Shown: positions 1 through 10,300, counted from the stretch's first letter. The stretch: DNA of 64,000 bases from Streptomyces diastatochromogenes (GCF_002242805.1 NZ_MCGQ01000007.1:248001-312000), one strand, 5' to 3'. Notes: generated from the sequence alone by a model not told the origin. Numbers and translations are program-made.

Positions 1-958
1 GGCGGTGCGCGCGCCGGTCGCGGAACAGCAGCTGCTCGATGAGCAGGAAGTTCCAGGCGACGCCGAGCTGGTTGGCGAGGATCTCGGCGGGCACGTAGTG
101 CAGGCCGAGCACGGTCAGCGCCCACAGCCCGACGAGGTTCGGCACGAAGCCGCTCGCCCCGATCAGCCCGAAGCCGACCATGCGGGCGACCGGTGAGGCG
201 GTGCGCAGCCCGACCAGGTGGCGCAGGAAGCGGAAGCCCTCCTGCGCGCTCGACTTGGACTCGCCGGCGAACCGGTCCTGGAAGACGAACGGCACCTCGG
301 CGACCTGCCGGGGGCGGCTGCGTACCGCCAGCTCCAGGAGGATCTTGTAGCCGAGCGGCTTGAGCACGTCGGCCGTGACCGCGCTGCGCCGGATCGCGAA
401 GAAGCCGCTCATCGGGTCGCTGATGCCGTGCAGCCGGCGCGGGAAGAGCGCCTTGGTGAGCCAGGTCGCGCCGCGCGAGACGGCCACCCGGTAGCTGCCG
501 GCCAGCCCGGCCCGGCTGCCGCCCTTGATGTACCGGGAGGCGACGACGAGCCCGGCGTTCGTCCGCTCACCGGTGGCCACCAACTCCGGCACCAGGGACG
601 GCGGATGCTGGCAGTCGCCGTCCATGACGACGATCCAGTCCGAGGTCGCCGCCTTCAGCCCCTCGACCACCGCCCCGCCGAGCCCGCCGACCGGATCCTC
701 GCGGTGCAGCACGGCCACCGGGAACGGGCAGTCCTGCGCGGCCGCGCGGATCACCTCGGGGGTGTCGTCGGTGGAGTCGTCCACGAAGACGACCTCGCAG
801 GGCAGCCGGGCGGGCACCGACTCGGTGATCTGGTGCAGCAGCTGCCGGATGTTCGCGGACTCGTTGAAGGTCGGCACGACGATGGTGACGGCGCCGGGCT
901 CGGCGACTTCCGCGGCGTCCAGGCCCTCGGCCGGGACGGTGTACTCGTGGCTGCTCAT
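1..958 (-). CDS. GT2 glycosyltransferase with C-terminal GtrA-like membrane domain (3' end beyond window)
   Basis: Dolichol/polyprenol-phosphate sugar synthase type protein. Reading from ATG at 958, a GT2 fold is visible: VPTFNES near residue 30, VVFVDDSTDD, the DxD-like MDGDCQHPP, and SRYIKGG. After about residue 235 the chain becomes hydrophobic with several membrane segments, as in GtrA-fused polyprenol glycosyltransferases. The family moves a nucleotide sugar onto a lipid carrier at the cytoplasmic face. The start overlaps the stop of the upstream gene as ATGA, so translation is probably coupled. It is the last visible gene of a three-glycosyltransferase operon and may supply the lipid-linked sugar used by its neighbour. 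The stop codon lies left of base 1. Donor and acceptor sugars cannot be told. Confidence 0.85.
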   Translation of the reverse strand, partial: MSSHEYTVPAEGLDAAEVAEPGAVTIVVPTFNESANIRQLLHQITESVPARLPCEVVFVDDSTDDTPEVIRAAAQDCPFPVAVLHREDPVGGLGGAVVEGLKAATSDWIVVMDGDCQHPPSLVPELVATGERTNAGLVVASRYIKGGSRAGLAGSYRVAVSRGATWLTKALFPRRLHGISDPMSGFFAIRRSAVTADVLKPLGYKILLELAVRSRPRQVAEVPFVFQDRFAGESKSSAQEGFRFLRHLVGLRTASPVARMVGFGLIGASGFVPNLVGLWALTVLGLHYVPAEILANQLGVAWNFLLIEQLLFRDRRAHR

Positions 959-2607
959 CGCGCGCCTCCCGCGGCTGCCGTCTGGATCTGCCGGATCTCG
1001 ATCCGGTCGGGTCCGGTGCCGAAGGTGGCGACCGGCTCGGAGTGCTGGATGGCGGCCTTGACGTTGGGCAGGTCCTTGGCGTCGCGGCGGACGGTCGGCG
1101 AGGCGACGACGTAGTCGATGTCCCGCCAGCCGTGCGGCATGGTCTTGGTGACGGCCGGGTCGAGGTCGGCCTTGTAGAACCAGATCGCGCCGAGCCCGGG
1201 CCGGTACCCGGCGTGCACGAGGTCCAGCCAGAGGGCGTCGTCCACGAGGACACGGGTGCCCTTCGGGTCCGCGACCTTCGTGCTGAGCCAGTGGGAGGCC
1301 TGCCGGTAGGGCTTGTTGGCATCGGCGGTAAGGGCGGTGCGGTCGCCGTCGTACCAGTGCGGTACGACGTAGGCGCCGGCGGCGAGGGCCAGTACGGCGG
1401 CGAGCGCGTACCGGCCGCCGGTGACATACCGCTTCTCGCCCTCGGCGCGCCTACGGCGGACGACCGCGTGGGCGACGGAGGCGGCGCCGCCGGCCAGGAC
1501 CAGGGCGAGGAACGGCAGCGCGCCGATGATGTACATGGCGGGCAGATAACCGTTGGGCCGCATGGCCACGGCGGCCAGGATCGCCACGGCCAGGGCGGGT
1601 CCGGCGAGGGCACGGGCGGTGACCGACCAGCGCCAGGTGACGATCAGCAGCAGGGCTCCGGCGAGGCCGCCGAGGGGCAGCACCCGGTCGTAGTACAGCC
1701 AGGAGTGCAGCACCCCGTACGAGCCGGAGGAGGTGTCCAGGATGAAGCCCGAACCGGGCCTGGACATCTGGTACTTGACGCCGTCCCACAGCGAGACGTG
1801 CCCGCTGCCCGGAAGCAGCTCGCCCTTCAGCAGGGCGAAGAGCGGGTAGGAGAAGCCGATCAGGGCGCAGGCGGTGACGGCTCCGGTGAGCGCGAACTTG
1901 CGGGTGTCGCGGTGGCTGTGCCGCCACATGGTGACGAACAGGGCGGGCAGGACGACGAGCATCGTCTCCTTGGTGAGCACGCCCGCGGCGGCCGCGAGGC
2001 CCGCGCCGAAGTGGTGCCACAGATGCCGGCTGGGCGAGGCGGCGAGGCAGAACGCCAGCAGCAACCACATCACGGCGATGTTGTCGAGGAAGATCTCCCG
2101 CTGGAGCACGACGGCCAGCGGCGAGAGCCCGAACAGGGCCATGCCGAGCCCGGCGGCCCAGCGGGGCAGGGAGAGCCTGCGGCCGAGGACGTACACCAGC
2201 ACCGCGCTGATGCCGCTGATCACCAGCATGGCGATCCGCATGGAGCCGACGGTCATCGAGCCCGGGCTGATCGCCGAGGGTATCCAGGTGAGCAGGGCTA
2301 TCTGGACCCAGCCGAGCGGCGGGTGGTCGTACCAGTAGGTGTAGTGGGCCAGGCCCTTGCCCTGCTGGACGGCCCAGGCCTGGGCGAGGTAGGTGCCCTC
2401 GTCGTCGCTGAGGGTCGGGTAGTCGGCGATGTGCCAGCCCTGGACGACGAGGATCGCCGCGAGCAGGAGACCGCACAGCAGCAGGTCGGAGCGGGAGGAG
2501 CGGAGCCGCTCCGGCGGGCGTGTCCGGCCGGTCGAACGCGCCTCAGGCGCAGGCCGGCGCTGCGCGGGGACCTTCGGAGTGGTCACCGCGGGAAGAGTGG
2601 AGGTCAC
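955..2607 (-). CDS. GT39/PMT-type integral membrane glycosyltransferase
   Basis: 550-residue polytopic membrane protein of the ArnT/PMT (GT-C) superfamily. The N-terminal basic tail leads into a hydrophobic segment (LLLCGLLLAAILVV), then the loop motif SDDEGTYL with the acidic pair typical of GT-C catalysis, then about ten further membrane helices and a soluble C-terminal domain. Such enzymes transfer sugar from polyprenyl-phosphate-sugar to protein or glycan at the outer face. The GTG at 2607 is chosen because it gives a 4-nt GTGA overlap with the preceding stop; a longer ATG start at 2703 would need a 100-nt overlap and adds an Arg-rich tail. The gene downstream could make the polyprenyl-linked donor. 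Acceptor unknown. Confidence 0.85.
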   Translation of the reverse strand: MTSTLPAVTTPKVPAQRRPAPEARSTGRTRPPERLRSSRSDLLLCGLLLAAILVVQGWHIADYPTLSDDEGTYLAQAWAVQQGKGLAHYTYWYDHPPLGWVQIALLTWIPSAISPGSMTVGSMRIAMLVISGISAVLVYVLGRRLSLPRWAAGLGMALFGLSPLAVVLQREIFLDNIAVMWLLLAFCLAASPSRHLWHHFGAGLAAAAGVLTKETMLVVLPALFVTMWRHSHRDTRKFALTGAVTACALIGFSYPLFALLKGELLPGSGHVSLWDGVKYQMSRPGSGFILDTSSGSYGVLHSWLYYDRVLPLGGLAGALLLIVTWRWSVTARALAGPALAVAILAAVAMRPNGYLPAMYIIGALPFLALVLAGGAASVAHAVVRRRRAEGEKRYVTGGRYALAAVLALAAGAYVVPHWYDGDRTALTADANKPYRQASHWLSTKVADPKGTRVLVDDALWLDLVHAGYRPGLGAIWFYKADLDPAVTKTMPHGWRDIDYVVASPTVRRDAKDLPNVKAAIQHSEPVATFGTGPDRIEIRQIQTAAAGGAR

Positions 2608-3872
2608 GCAGGAACGTCCTCTCGGATCGGCTCGGCCGCGGTGAGGTGCGCGCCGACGTGCGTGGTCAACTCCCAGTCGTTCCGGCCGCGTTGCTCGCGC
2701 CACACCGCGCGGATCGCCGCCCCGGCAAGGAGGACCTGGTAGAAGGGGCCGCCCACGACGAGCTTCGCGTAGTGGACGAGGCGGACCCGAAGCCCGTACT
2801 GCTTGCCGAAGTCGTGCAGTCCGACCACCTCGAAGACGAAGGTGACGGCGGCCGTGACCAGCGGCAGGAAGGTGATGAAGGCGACGCCGACCGGCACGTC
2901 GAGGAAGAGCGCGATCGCCGCGTTGACCGGAATGATCACGCCGGAGAAGGCCTGCAGGAACGGGGTCATCAGCGTGTACCGGGCGAGCAACCGCTGCCTG
3001 AAGCCGGGCAGTTGCTTCCAGTCCTTCTTCCGGTACACCTGCAGGAAGCCCTGGTTCCAGCGGGTGCGCTGCTTCAGCAGCGACATCAGCGAGCCCGGGG
3101 TCTCCTCACGGGTGACCATGTCGGAGTCGTAGGCGACGACGACCTTCTTGCCGACGCTGGACAGCCGCACGCCCAGGTCGCAGTCCTCGGCGAGGCAGTT
3201 GGGGTCCCAGCCGTCCGCTTCCCTGAGGACGTCGGTCCGCACGAAGACGGTGTTGCCGCCGAGCGGGATGAACCCCTTCTGCGCGTGCAGGTGCAGCCGG
3301 GAGCGGAACCAGAAGAAGTACTCCAGGCAGTTGCGCAGGCTGTACCAGCTGGAGTGGAAGTTGATCAGCTGGACACCGCCCTGGACGACGTCCGCCTCCG
3401 TCGTCCGGAACGCGTGGTCGACGTGGGCGAGCAGCTCCGGGTGGACCTGGTCCTCGGCGTCGAAGACCCCGACGACGTCGCCGCGGCAGTGCGGCAGCGC
3501 CGTGTTCATGGCCTTCGGTTTGTTCTTCTTCTCGTGGGTGTCGACGACGACACGGACACGCTGGTCGCGCTCGGCCGCCGCCCGGGCCACCTCGGTGGTC
3601 TCCGGGTCGTCGTGCCCGACGATCACGATGATCTCGAAGTCGGCGTGTGTGGACTCCAGCAGCCGCTGGATGGTGTGGTCGAGCACGGCCTGCTCGTGCC
3701 GGGCCGGCAGGAGCAGCGAGAAGGACAGGTGCTCGTCCCCGTCCGGTCTGCTGAACCGGGTGGAGGCGAGCACCTCGGGCGTACGCCACGCGTGCATCTG
3801 CCACCACAGAGTGAAGGCCGCCATCCAGAACAGAGCCAGCGAAACGGCAGCAATAAAGACAGACGTCAGCAA
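2604..3872 (-). CDS. Processive GT2 glycosyltransferase (cellulose/hyaluronan synthase-like)
   Basis: 422 residues: N-terminal membrane helix (1-25), cytosolic GT2 domain, then three or more C-terminal helices. Catalytic signatures are present in order: LLPARHE, DAEDQ (DxD), the EDCDLG acceptor-base motif, and QRTRW, the QxxRW box of processive beta-glycan synthases. This set points to a polymerising or long-chain membrane glycosyltransferase that extrudes its product. It is first in an operon with two further membrane glycosyltransferases joined by 4-nt overlaps, suggesting one exopolysaccharide or glycolipid pathway. A 7-bp inverted repeat with an AT-rich loop lies about 105 nt upstream. 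The polymer made cannot be predicted. Confidence 0.87.
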   Translation of the reverse strand: MLTSVFIAAVSLALFWMAAFTLWWQMHAWRTPEVLASTRFSRPDGDEHLSFSLLLPARHEQAVLDHTIQRLLESTHADFEIIVIVGHDDPETTEVARAAAERDQRVRVVVDTHEKKNKPKAMNTALPHCRGDVVGVFDAEDQVHPELLAHVDHAFRTTEADVVQGGVQLINFHSSWYSLRNCLEYFFWFRSRLHLHAQKGFIPLGGNTVFVRTDVLREADGWDPNCLAEDCDLGVRLSSVGKKVVVAYDSDMVTREETPGSLMSLLKQRTRWNQGFLQVYRKKDWKQLPGFRQRLLARYTLMTPFLQAFSGVIIPVNAAIALFLDVPVGVAFITFLPLVTAAVTFVFEVVGLHDFGKQYGLRVRLVHYAKLVVGGPFYQVLLAGAAIRAVWREQRGRNDWELTTHVGAHLTAAEPIREDVPA

Positions 3873-3976
3873 AAAGATCCCCCCAGATCCCCAATACCCC
3901 CTGTGCGCGCAACGGTGAGTAACACCCGCGTGCGCGCTGTGGAGAGACTAGGGGGGATCTGTGAAGCGTGGGAGCT

Positions 3977-4003
3977 GTTCCGATAAATAGCGTGTTTCGG
4001 AAC
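3977..4003. promoter_or_regulatory. Inverted repeat upstream of glycosyltransferase operon
   Basis: GTTCCGA and TCGGAAC are perfect 7-bp inverted arms separated by an unusually AT-rich 13-nt centre. The element sits in the 215-bp gap between the glycosyltransferase operon (start 3872) and the end of the YyaL-like gene (4088), so it could be an operator or structured leader for the operon. Binding protein unknown. Confidence 0.4.
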
Positions 4004-4087
4004 GGTGTTACGGGAAGCGGTAGCTATCCGAACACCTGCTCACATTTGGGCAGTTCACTCCTCCGCTGCCCCGTTCGTTCGCGCCGC

Positions 4088-6142
4088 TCAGGTGGTGTTC
4101 AGCGCCGCGCCCAGCCGCTCCGGATCGGTCGTCGGGACGTCACAGGTGAAGTTACGGCAGATGTACGCCGCCGGTTCACCGCCCACGAGCGGACGATCGG
4201 CGAGCAACGGGAACTCGTCACTGTCCGGAGTCCCGGCGGCGACGACGGCACCCGGGGCGTTGCCGAGAAGTGCCGTACGGTGCAGGACACTTGTCCTCTC
4301 GTCGGCGAGGGACGGCCCGACGATCGCGACCTCCCGGGGCCCGTCGAGCAGCGCCTCCGCGACGGCCAGCCCCCACCCGATGAACCGCGGCACGCGCGGC
4401 CCGAGCGCCTTCACCACGCCCAACGCCCGTTCCGCCGCCGCCCGGTGGGCCTCCGAGCCGGTGTGGGCCGCATAGCTCAGCAGGGCACCGGCCGCCGCGG
4501 TCCAGCCGGACGGGGTGGCGTTGTCGGTGGGGTCCTGGGGCCGGCGGATGAGCTGCTCGGCGTCGGAGGCGGTGTCGTACAGGGCGCCGCTGCCGGGGTC
4601 GGTGAAGCGGGCCAGCACATGGTCGAGGAGCAGCCCGGCGAAGTCCAGCCAGACACCCTCGCCGGTCACGGACGCGAGCGCGAGGAAGCCCTCGGCGACG
4701 TCGGCGTAGTCCTCCAGCACCCCCGCGTTGGGCCCTACTCGGCCGTCCTTGCTGGTCCGGGCGAGCCGGCCATGGTCGTCGAGATGCACGCGGACGAGGA
4801 GATCGGCGGCGCCGACGGCGGCTTCGACGAGGTCGGGCCGCCCGAAGTAGGCGCCGGTCTCGGCGAGCGCGGCGATCGCGAGCCCGTTCCAGGCGGCGAC
4901 GACCTTGTCGTCGCGGCCGGGGGCGGGGCGCTGCGCGCGCTTCTCCAGCAGGCGGTCCTTGACGGACGCGATCAGCTGGGCGTCGAAGACGCCTTCCTGC
5001 TGCGGAAGCTGGAGGACCGACTGGCCGTGCTCGAAGGTGCCTTCCTCGGTCACGCCGAAGTACTGGGCGGCGAGGTCGGCATCACCTTGGAGGGTCTCGC
5101 GGAGCTGCTCGGGGGTCCACGCGTAGTAGGCGCCCTCGACGTGCTTGCCCGTGCCGTCGTCGCTGTCGGCGTCGAGGGCCGAGGCGAACCCGCCCTCGGT
5201 GGTGCGCAGTTCGCGCACCAGGAAGTCGGCGGTCTCCAGGGCGACCCGCCGGGCGAGGTCGCCGTGTCCATCAGCGGCTCCGCCGCGGGCGGTGGCTCGC
5301 CACAGATGCGCGTACACACGGCACAGCAGCGCGTTGTCGTACAGCATCTTCTCGAAGTGCGGCACCACCCAGTCGCGGTCGACGGAGTAGCGGGCGAACC
5401 CGCCGCCGAGCTGGTCGTAGATCCCGCCGCGGGCCATCCGCTCGCAGGTGTCCTGGGCCATCTGCAGGGCGCCCTCGGCGCCGGTCCGCGCGTGGTGCCG
5501 CAGCAGGAACTCCAGCACCATGGACGGCGGGAACTTGGGCGCGCCGCCGAATCCGCCGCGCTGCGGGTCGTACTCGCGGGTGAGCCCGAGGAGGGCCTGG
5601 GCCAACTCCTGTTCGCCGGGGACCCGGTCGGTCTGGTAGCTGATCTCCCGCTGGGCGAGATCGCGCACGATCTTCTCGGCGACCTCGCCGACCTCGTCGC
5701 GCCGCTCGTCCCAGGCCTGCCGGACGCCCTCCAGCACCTGCCGGAAGGAGGGCATGCCGTGCCGGGGCGCGGGCGGGAAGTAGGTGCCGAAGTAGAAGGG
5801 TTCGGCGTCCGGGGTGAGGAACACGGTCATGGGCCAGCCGCCCTGGCCGGTGGCCGCCTGCACGGCCTCCATGTAGACGGCGTCGACGTCCGGGCGCTCC
5901 TCGCGGTCGACCTTGACGCTGACGAAGTGCTCGTTGAGGTAGTCGGCGGTGGCCTGGTCCTCGAAGGACTCGTGGGCCATGACATGACACCAGTGGCAGC
6001 TGCTGTAGCCGACGCTCAGGAGGACCGGTCTGTTCGCCTTGCGGGCGGCCTCGAAGGCCTCGGCCGACCAGGGCCACCAGTCGACGGGGTTGTCGGCGTG
6101 CTGGAGCAGGTACGGGGACGTCTCATGGGCCAGTCGGTTCAC
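4088..6142 (-). CDS. YyaL/SSP411-like thioredoxin-fold and glycosidase-fold protein
   Basis: 684 residues, the usual length for the conserved YyaL (DUF255, spermatogenesis-associated 20) family. The N-terminus holds the diagnostic block around residues 25-60 with SSCHWCHVM, a CxxC thioredoxin-like site, and [11 protein letters not shown]. The remainder is an alpha/alpha-barrel resembling N-acylglucosamine 2-epimerases. The cellular role of this widespread family is still poorly defined. It overlaps the 3' end of the upstream ArsR-type regulator by 20 nt, so the two are likely co-transcribed. No signal peptide, so cytosolic. Confidence 0.92.
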   Translation of the reverse strand: MNRLAHETSPYLLQHADNPVDWWPWSAEAFEAARKANRPVLLSVGYSSCHWCHVMAHESFEDQATADYLNEHFVSVKVDREERPDVDAVYMEAVQAATGQGGWPMTVFLTPDAEPFYFGTYFPPAPRHGMPSFRQVLEGVRQAWDERRDEVGEVAEKIVRDLAQREISYQTDRVPGEQELAQALLGLTREYDPQRGGFGGAPKFPPSMVLEFLLRHHARTGAEGALQMAQDTCERMARGGIYDQLGGGFARYSVDRDWVVPHFEKMLYDNALLCRVYAHLWRATARGGAADGHGDLARRVALETADFLVRELRTTEGGFASALDADSDDGTGKHVEGAYYAWTPEQLRETLQGDADLAAQYFGVTEEGTFEHGQSVLQLPQQEGVFDAQLIASVKDRLLEKRAQRPAPGRDDKVVAAWNGLAIAALAETGAYFGRPDLVEAAVGAADLLVRVHLDDHGRLARTSKDGRVGPNAGVLEDYADVAEGFLALASVTGEGVWLDFAGLLLDHVLARFTDPGSGALYDTASDAEQLIRRPQDPTDNATPSGWTAAAGALLSYAAHTGSEAHRAAAERALGVVKALGPRVPRFIGWGLAVAEALLDGPREVAIVGPSLADERTSVLHRTALLGNAPGAVVAAGTPDSDEFPLLADRPLVGGEPAAYICRNFTCDVPTTDPERLGAALNTT

Positions 6143-6713
6143 CGTTCCACTCTCCCACGGGCTCCGGGACCGCGTAGAAACGCATCATCACCGGGCGCGC
6201 CCCCTCGGGGGCGTCCTCGCGGAGGTGGCCGTACCGCTCGAGCAGGGCGTGGTACTCGCGCATGAAGGCGAGGAGTTCCTCCCTGGTCAGCCAGGTGCCG
6301 GTGCGCTGGACCTGGGCCCAGCCCTCGGGACCCCGGTACTCCTGGTGGGCGCGGCGGTAGAGGGCGGTGTCGAACTCGATCTTGAGGTGGGCGAGCTGTT
6401 CGGCGGCCGCGTACTCCTCCGGGGACATCGTGGCCGGGTCGGGTGTGGTGTGCCTGAAGGGCAGTACCCGCCACCAGCGCTCGCGTCCGCCGGACTTCTC
6501 CGGGATCTCCTCGATGAGCCGCTGCTCGGCGAGTTTGCGCAGGTGGTAGCTGGTGGTGCCGGAGCTCTCGCCGAGTTCGCGGGCGAGGACGGTGGAGTTC
6601 GCCTCGCCGTGCCGGCCGAGGTAGTCGAGGATCCGGCGGCGCAGGGGGTTGCCGAGGGACTTGTAGAGAGCGGTGCGCTCAAGGCTGGTCATCTCGGGCA
6701 TGCCGTCGGTCAT
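6123..6713 (-). CDS. ArsR-type winged-helix transcriptional regulator
   Basis: 196 residues. The first 80 form an ArsR-like winged helix: [14 protein letters not shown], then [20 protein letters not shown] as recognition helix, then a wing (GGRERWWRV). The C-terminal half is helical and probably binds a ligand or dimerises; metal-binding Cys/His clusters of classical ArsR are absent. It diverges from a small membrane protein gene at 6842 and its stop region overlaps the YyaL-like gene. The intergenic palindrome TTTGCAAA overlapping the -35 of the divergent gene is a candidate operator. Ligand unknown. Confidence 0.9.
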   Translation of the reverse strand: MTDGMPEMTSLERTALYKSLGNPLRRRILDYLGRHGEANSTVLARELGESSGTTSYHLRKLAEQRLIEEIPEKSGGRERWWRVLPFRHTTPDPATMSPEEYAAAEQLAHLKIEFDTALYRRAHQEYRGPEGWAQVQRTGTWLTREELLAFMREYHALLERYGHLREDAPEGARPVMMRFYAVPEPVGEWNGEPTGP

Positions 6714-6768
6714 GCGGCCACCGTAACCCTGAGAACCCTGAGCCGTCCCTGATCTCTGCCGAGTTTTC

Positions 6769-6797
6769 TTTGCAAAAATTTCTCTGCGGTCTACTGT
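6769..6797 (+). promoter_or_regulatory. Promoter with embedded TTTGCAAA palindrome for the KWTA-repeat membrane protein
   Basis: A -35-like TTGCAA (6770-6775), 16-nt spacer and -10-like TACTGT (6792-6797) precede the gene at 6842. The 8-bp perfect palindrome TTTGCAAA (6769-6776) covers the -35, a position suited to repression by the divergent ArsR-type protein. The stretch is locally AT-rich for this genome. Confidence 0.45.
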
Positions 6798-6841
6798 GGG
6801 GCTGTGCGGAAAGGACGCGGACGACGGACGGGGGATCTTTC

Positions 6842-7309
6842 ATGAAGGGCGCACTGAAGAAGTGGACGGCGAAGAAGTGGACGGCGAAGAGGTGGACGGC
6901 GAAGAGGTGGACGCTGATCCTGCTCGGGGCGGGGGCCGTCCTGCTGGTGCCGTGGATGGTGGTGCTCGCGCTGACACTCCCGGGCAGCACGGAGGTACAG
7001 CACTGGTCGCTGGCCTGGATCGGCCTCGACGCCCTCATCGCGACAGGCTGCGCCGCGACGGCCCTGCTCGGCCTGCGCGCGGATCCCCGGGCCCGCCTCA
7101 CGGCCGCGGCGACGGCGGCGATGGCGGTGCTGGACGCATGGTTCGACATAACGACGTCCCAGTCGGGCAGCGACCTCGCGCAGGCGCTGGCGTGTGCGGT
7201 GGCGGAGACCGTGCTGGCGGGGGTGTGTGTGGTTCTGGCGTTGTCGGAGCCGCAAAAGGCGGCCGCGCACAAGGGAGTTGCCGCCACCAAATCCTCACCC
7301 AGCCCCTGA
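6842..7309 (+). CDS. Small four-helix membrane protein with N-terminal K(K/R)WTA tandem repeat
   Basis: 155 residues, family not recognised. After MKGAL come almost four copies of a 5-residue basic/aromatic unit (AKKWT, AKRWT), followed by four probable membrane helices (LILLGAGAVLLVPWMVV; LAWIGLDALIATGCAATALLGL; AAATAAMAVLDAWF; TVLAGVCVVLAL). The repeat is cationic and Trp-rich and would lie at the cytosolic membrane face. ATG at 6842 is preceded by GGGGGA at a suitable distance; an upstream ATG at 6770 would lie before the proposed transcription start. The divergent ArsR-type gene is the likely regulator. Confidence 0.75.
   Translation: MKGALKKWTAKKWTAKRWTAKRWTLILLGAGAVLLVPWMVVLALTLPGSTEVQHWSLAWIGLDALIATGCAATALLGLRADPRARLTAAATAAMAVLDAWFDITTSQSGSDLAQALACAVAETVLAGVCVVLALSEPQKAAAHKGVAATKSSPSP
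6857..6913 (+). repeat. 15-bp in-frame tandem repeat (3.8 copies)
   Basis: Unit AAGAAGTGGACGGCG repeated with only A-to-G changes in one Lys/Arg codon. The near identity at DNA level suggests recent slippage expansion within the coding region. Confidence 0.85.
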
Positions 7310-7370
7310 TCTCCGCCCCTCGCGTTCCCGCCCTCCCCGAAGGACACTCATAGGCAAGGGAGTTGCCGCC
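7270..7370 (+). repeat. Pair of 16-bp direct repeats flanking the intergenic gap
   Basis: CAAGGGAGTTGCCGCC occurs at 7270-7285, inside the 3' end of the membrane protein gene, and again at 7355-7370, just before the NB-ARC gene. The second copy extends to GGCAA-GGGAG-TTGCC, a 5-bp hairpin immediately upstream of the ribosome binding site. Confidence 0.6.
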
Positions 7371-7385
7371 GGAGGGGGACGGGAC

Positions 7386-10300
7386 ATGCGGGACAGCCAC
7401 CGGGTGGAGGCCGAGCGGCTGCTGGGGCGGGCCGTGGAGGAGGAGGTACGGCGCTCCGGCGGGCGGACCGACGGGCAGCTCCTGCTGTCGCGGGGGCGCG
7501 GCGCGCTGGACGCCATGGCGCAGTCCGCAGCCGAGGAGTACGAGACCTACACGCGCGCGCTCGACGAGGCCGAGGCCGGGCGCCTCACCTTCGGCCAGCG
7601 GTACGCCCGCGAGGGTGCCGGAACGGCCTTACTGGTGGCGGGCGTCGCCGCGGTGGCCGCCGCCGTCGCCGACCTGTCCCTCGGCACCGGTACCGGTACG
7701 GCCGTCGGTGCGGGCGTCGCCGTGGGTGTGGTGGGGGCCGCGGCCACCGTGGTGAAGGTGGCCGGTTCCCATCTGCCCGCCGCCCACCATCGCGCGGGCG
7801 CGGCCGGCCAGCCCGGCGGCCCGGAGCAGCTGCGGCTGCAGTGGCTGACCGCGCTGGAGGTGCGCGGCATCCGCCCGTTCCTCGACCAGCAGCGGGTGCT
7901 CAGCGCCTCCACGGGTCCGAAGAAGACGAGCGGCCCGGCGCTGCGCGGTGCGGACAAGAGCGCGGCGGCCCGCAGGCGTACGGTGCTGGAGCAGTCGTTC
8001 GGTCAACTGCCGGAGCCGGCCGGCCCGTTCGCGGGGCGCCGCCAGGAGCTGGCGCGGATCAGGCAGTGGGCGCAGTCGGCCCGGGCGGCGACCGATACCC
8101 GGCCGACGGTGGTGGTGCTGCACGGGGAGCCGGGCGCGGGCCGTACGACGCTCGCGGTCCGGGCGGCGCACGACCTCAGGGACCATTTCCGCGGCGCGGT
8201 CGTCGTGGACCTGCGCGGCGGCAGCCGGGAGGAGCCGCCGCTGCCCACCCGGGACGCCCTGCTGCACCTGCTCAACCGGCTCGGCGCACCCCGCGAGCAG
8301 TTGCTGTTCCGTGAGCGCTCCTCCCCCGACCAGCAGGTCAAGCGGCTCGGCGAGCTGTACCACCAGCAGCTGACCGGTGTGCCGGTGACGATCGTGCTGG
8401 ACGACGCCTCGGACCCGGAGCAGGTGCGGGCGCTGGTGCCGGAGCGCTCCGACAGCCTGGTCCTGGTCACCTCCCGCACGCCGCTGGAGCTGCCCGCGGA
8501 CCTGGTGGCCTGGGTGCACCATCTGCCGGTGGAGGCGCTGGACACGGCGGGCGCCGAGGAACTGCTGAGCGCGGCCGCGCAGGACATGTCGGGGCCGTAC
8601 GACGCCGAGTCCACGGACCGGATCCGGCAGTTGTGCGGAAGCCTGCCGCTGGCGCTGCGGGTCGCGGGCTCGTCGCTGGGTCCGCGCTCGCCCCGGCAGC
8701 TGGCCACGGACCTGGGCGCGTACGGCCCGGTGGAGCCGGTGGAGCGGGTGCTGTGGCTGCGCTACACCGACCAGCCGGAGAGCGCGCGCCGGCTGCTGCG
8801 AAGGCTGGCGCTGGCCGGCCGGGCCTCGCTGGGCGCGGCGGCGGCCGCCGCCCTGCTGGCCACCGACGAGCCGGAGGCGACCCGGCATCTGGCCGCGCTC
8901 GCCCGGGCGGGCCTGATCGACCATGTGCGCGGCAGCCGCTACCGGCTGCACGACCTGGTGCGTGCCTTCGCGCAGGCCCGGCTGCTGGACGAGGAGGACC
9001 CGGCCGAGCGCACGGCCGCGCAGGAGCGGCTGATCGTGAACTACGCGGAGCTGGCCGACTCGGTGCTGCGGCTGGTCGACGGCAACATGTCGACGCGCTC
9101 GGACCGCTTCGGCCCGCACGGCTTCACCTCGCTGGACGAGGCGCTGCGCTGGCTGGACGACGAGTCCAGCTTCATCACGGCGGCCCTGCGGCACGCGGAG
9201 GGCGTGAACCAGGCGGCGGTGCTGAACCTGCTCGGTGCCCTGTGCGACTACTGCCTGCTGCGCGGGGACCTGTACCGGCTGGGCGAGATCAGCGAGCTGG
9301 CCCAGGCCGTCGACCAGGGCCTGCTGGTGCGTTCCGTGCAGTGGCGCACGGGTATCGCGGCCCGCCACCTGGGCGAGCTGGACAAGGCGCGCACCACGCT
9401 CGCCTCGGTCGTGGACCTCTACCGGGAGGCCCACCACGACGCGGGCGCCGCCCGCGCCCTGTGCTCCCTCGGCATCACCCTGCACCACCAGGGGAACCTC
9501 ACCGAAGCGGCCGCCAAGCTCCAGGAGGCCCTGGATCTGCAGGCGGCCGAGGAGCTGTCGACGGACCGCGCCTGGACGATGCACGCGCTGGCGGCGGTCC
9601 AGCGCGACCGCGCCCGGCTGTCGGAGGCGCTGGACCTGCTCACCCGCTCCCTGGTCCTGCACCGCGAGGGCGGCTCCCTGCACGGCGAGGCCTGGGCCCA
9701 CTTCCAGCTCGGCCAGCTGGCCCTGCGGATGGGTGACGTACCGCGCGCGGAGACGGAGCTGCGGGCGGCCCTGGAGCGGTACGGCCGTACCCGCGACGCG
9801 CGCGGGGAGGCCTGGGCGCTGACCCAGCTGGCCCGGGCGCGGCTGGTCGGCGGCGACGCCGCCCCCGCGGTGGAGGGCCTGCGCCAGGCGGCGGCCCGGC
9901 ACCGGGAGAACGAGGACGCGCGCGGCGAGGCCTGGACGCTGTACTACCTCGGCCAGGCCCTGGAGGAGACCGGCGAGCTGGACCATGCGGTCCGGGACCT
10001 GGAGCGTTCCCGGCAGATGTTCTCCCGGATGCGCGACGTCTACGGCCTGGCCTGCGCCCGGCACCACTCGGCCCGGGTCACCCGGGACCAGCGGGCCGCG
10101 CAGACCGGCTCGCTGCGCAACTCGGGCTTCGCCCGTCAGCTGCTCGTGGACGCCCGCGCCGACTTCCAGCGCATCGGCGTCGCCCACGGCGAGGCCTGGA
10201 CCTGCCTGGAGCTGGCGGTGGTGGACGCGGGCAACGCCCGGATCCCGCAGGCGCTGGCCCTGTGCGACGAGGCGCTGACCCTGTTCACGTCCTACGGCGA

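Noticed and set aside
567..2742. Long open frames opposite and across the glycosyltransferase genes (for example 1042-2742 plus strand)
   Set aside because: They are rich in Arg, Gly and Pro with no recognisable domain and lie on the complement or other frames of clear enzymes; typical high-GC shadow frames.
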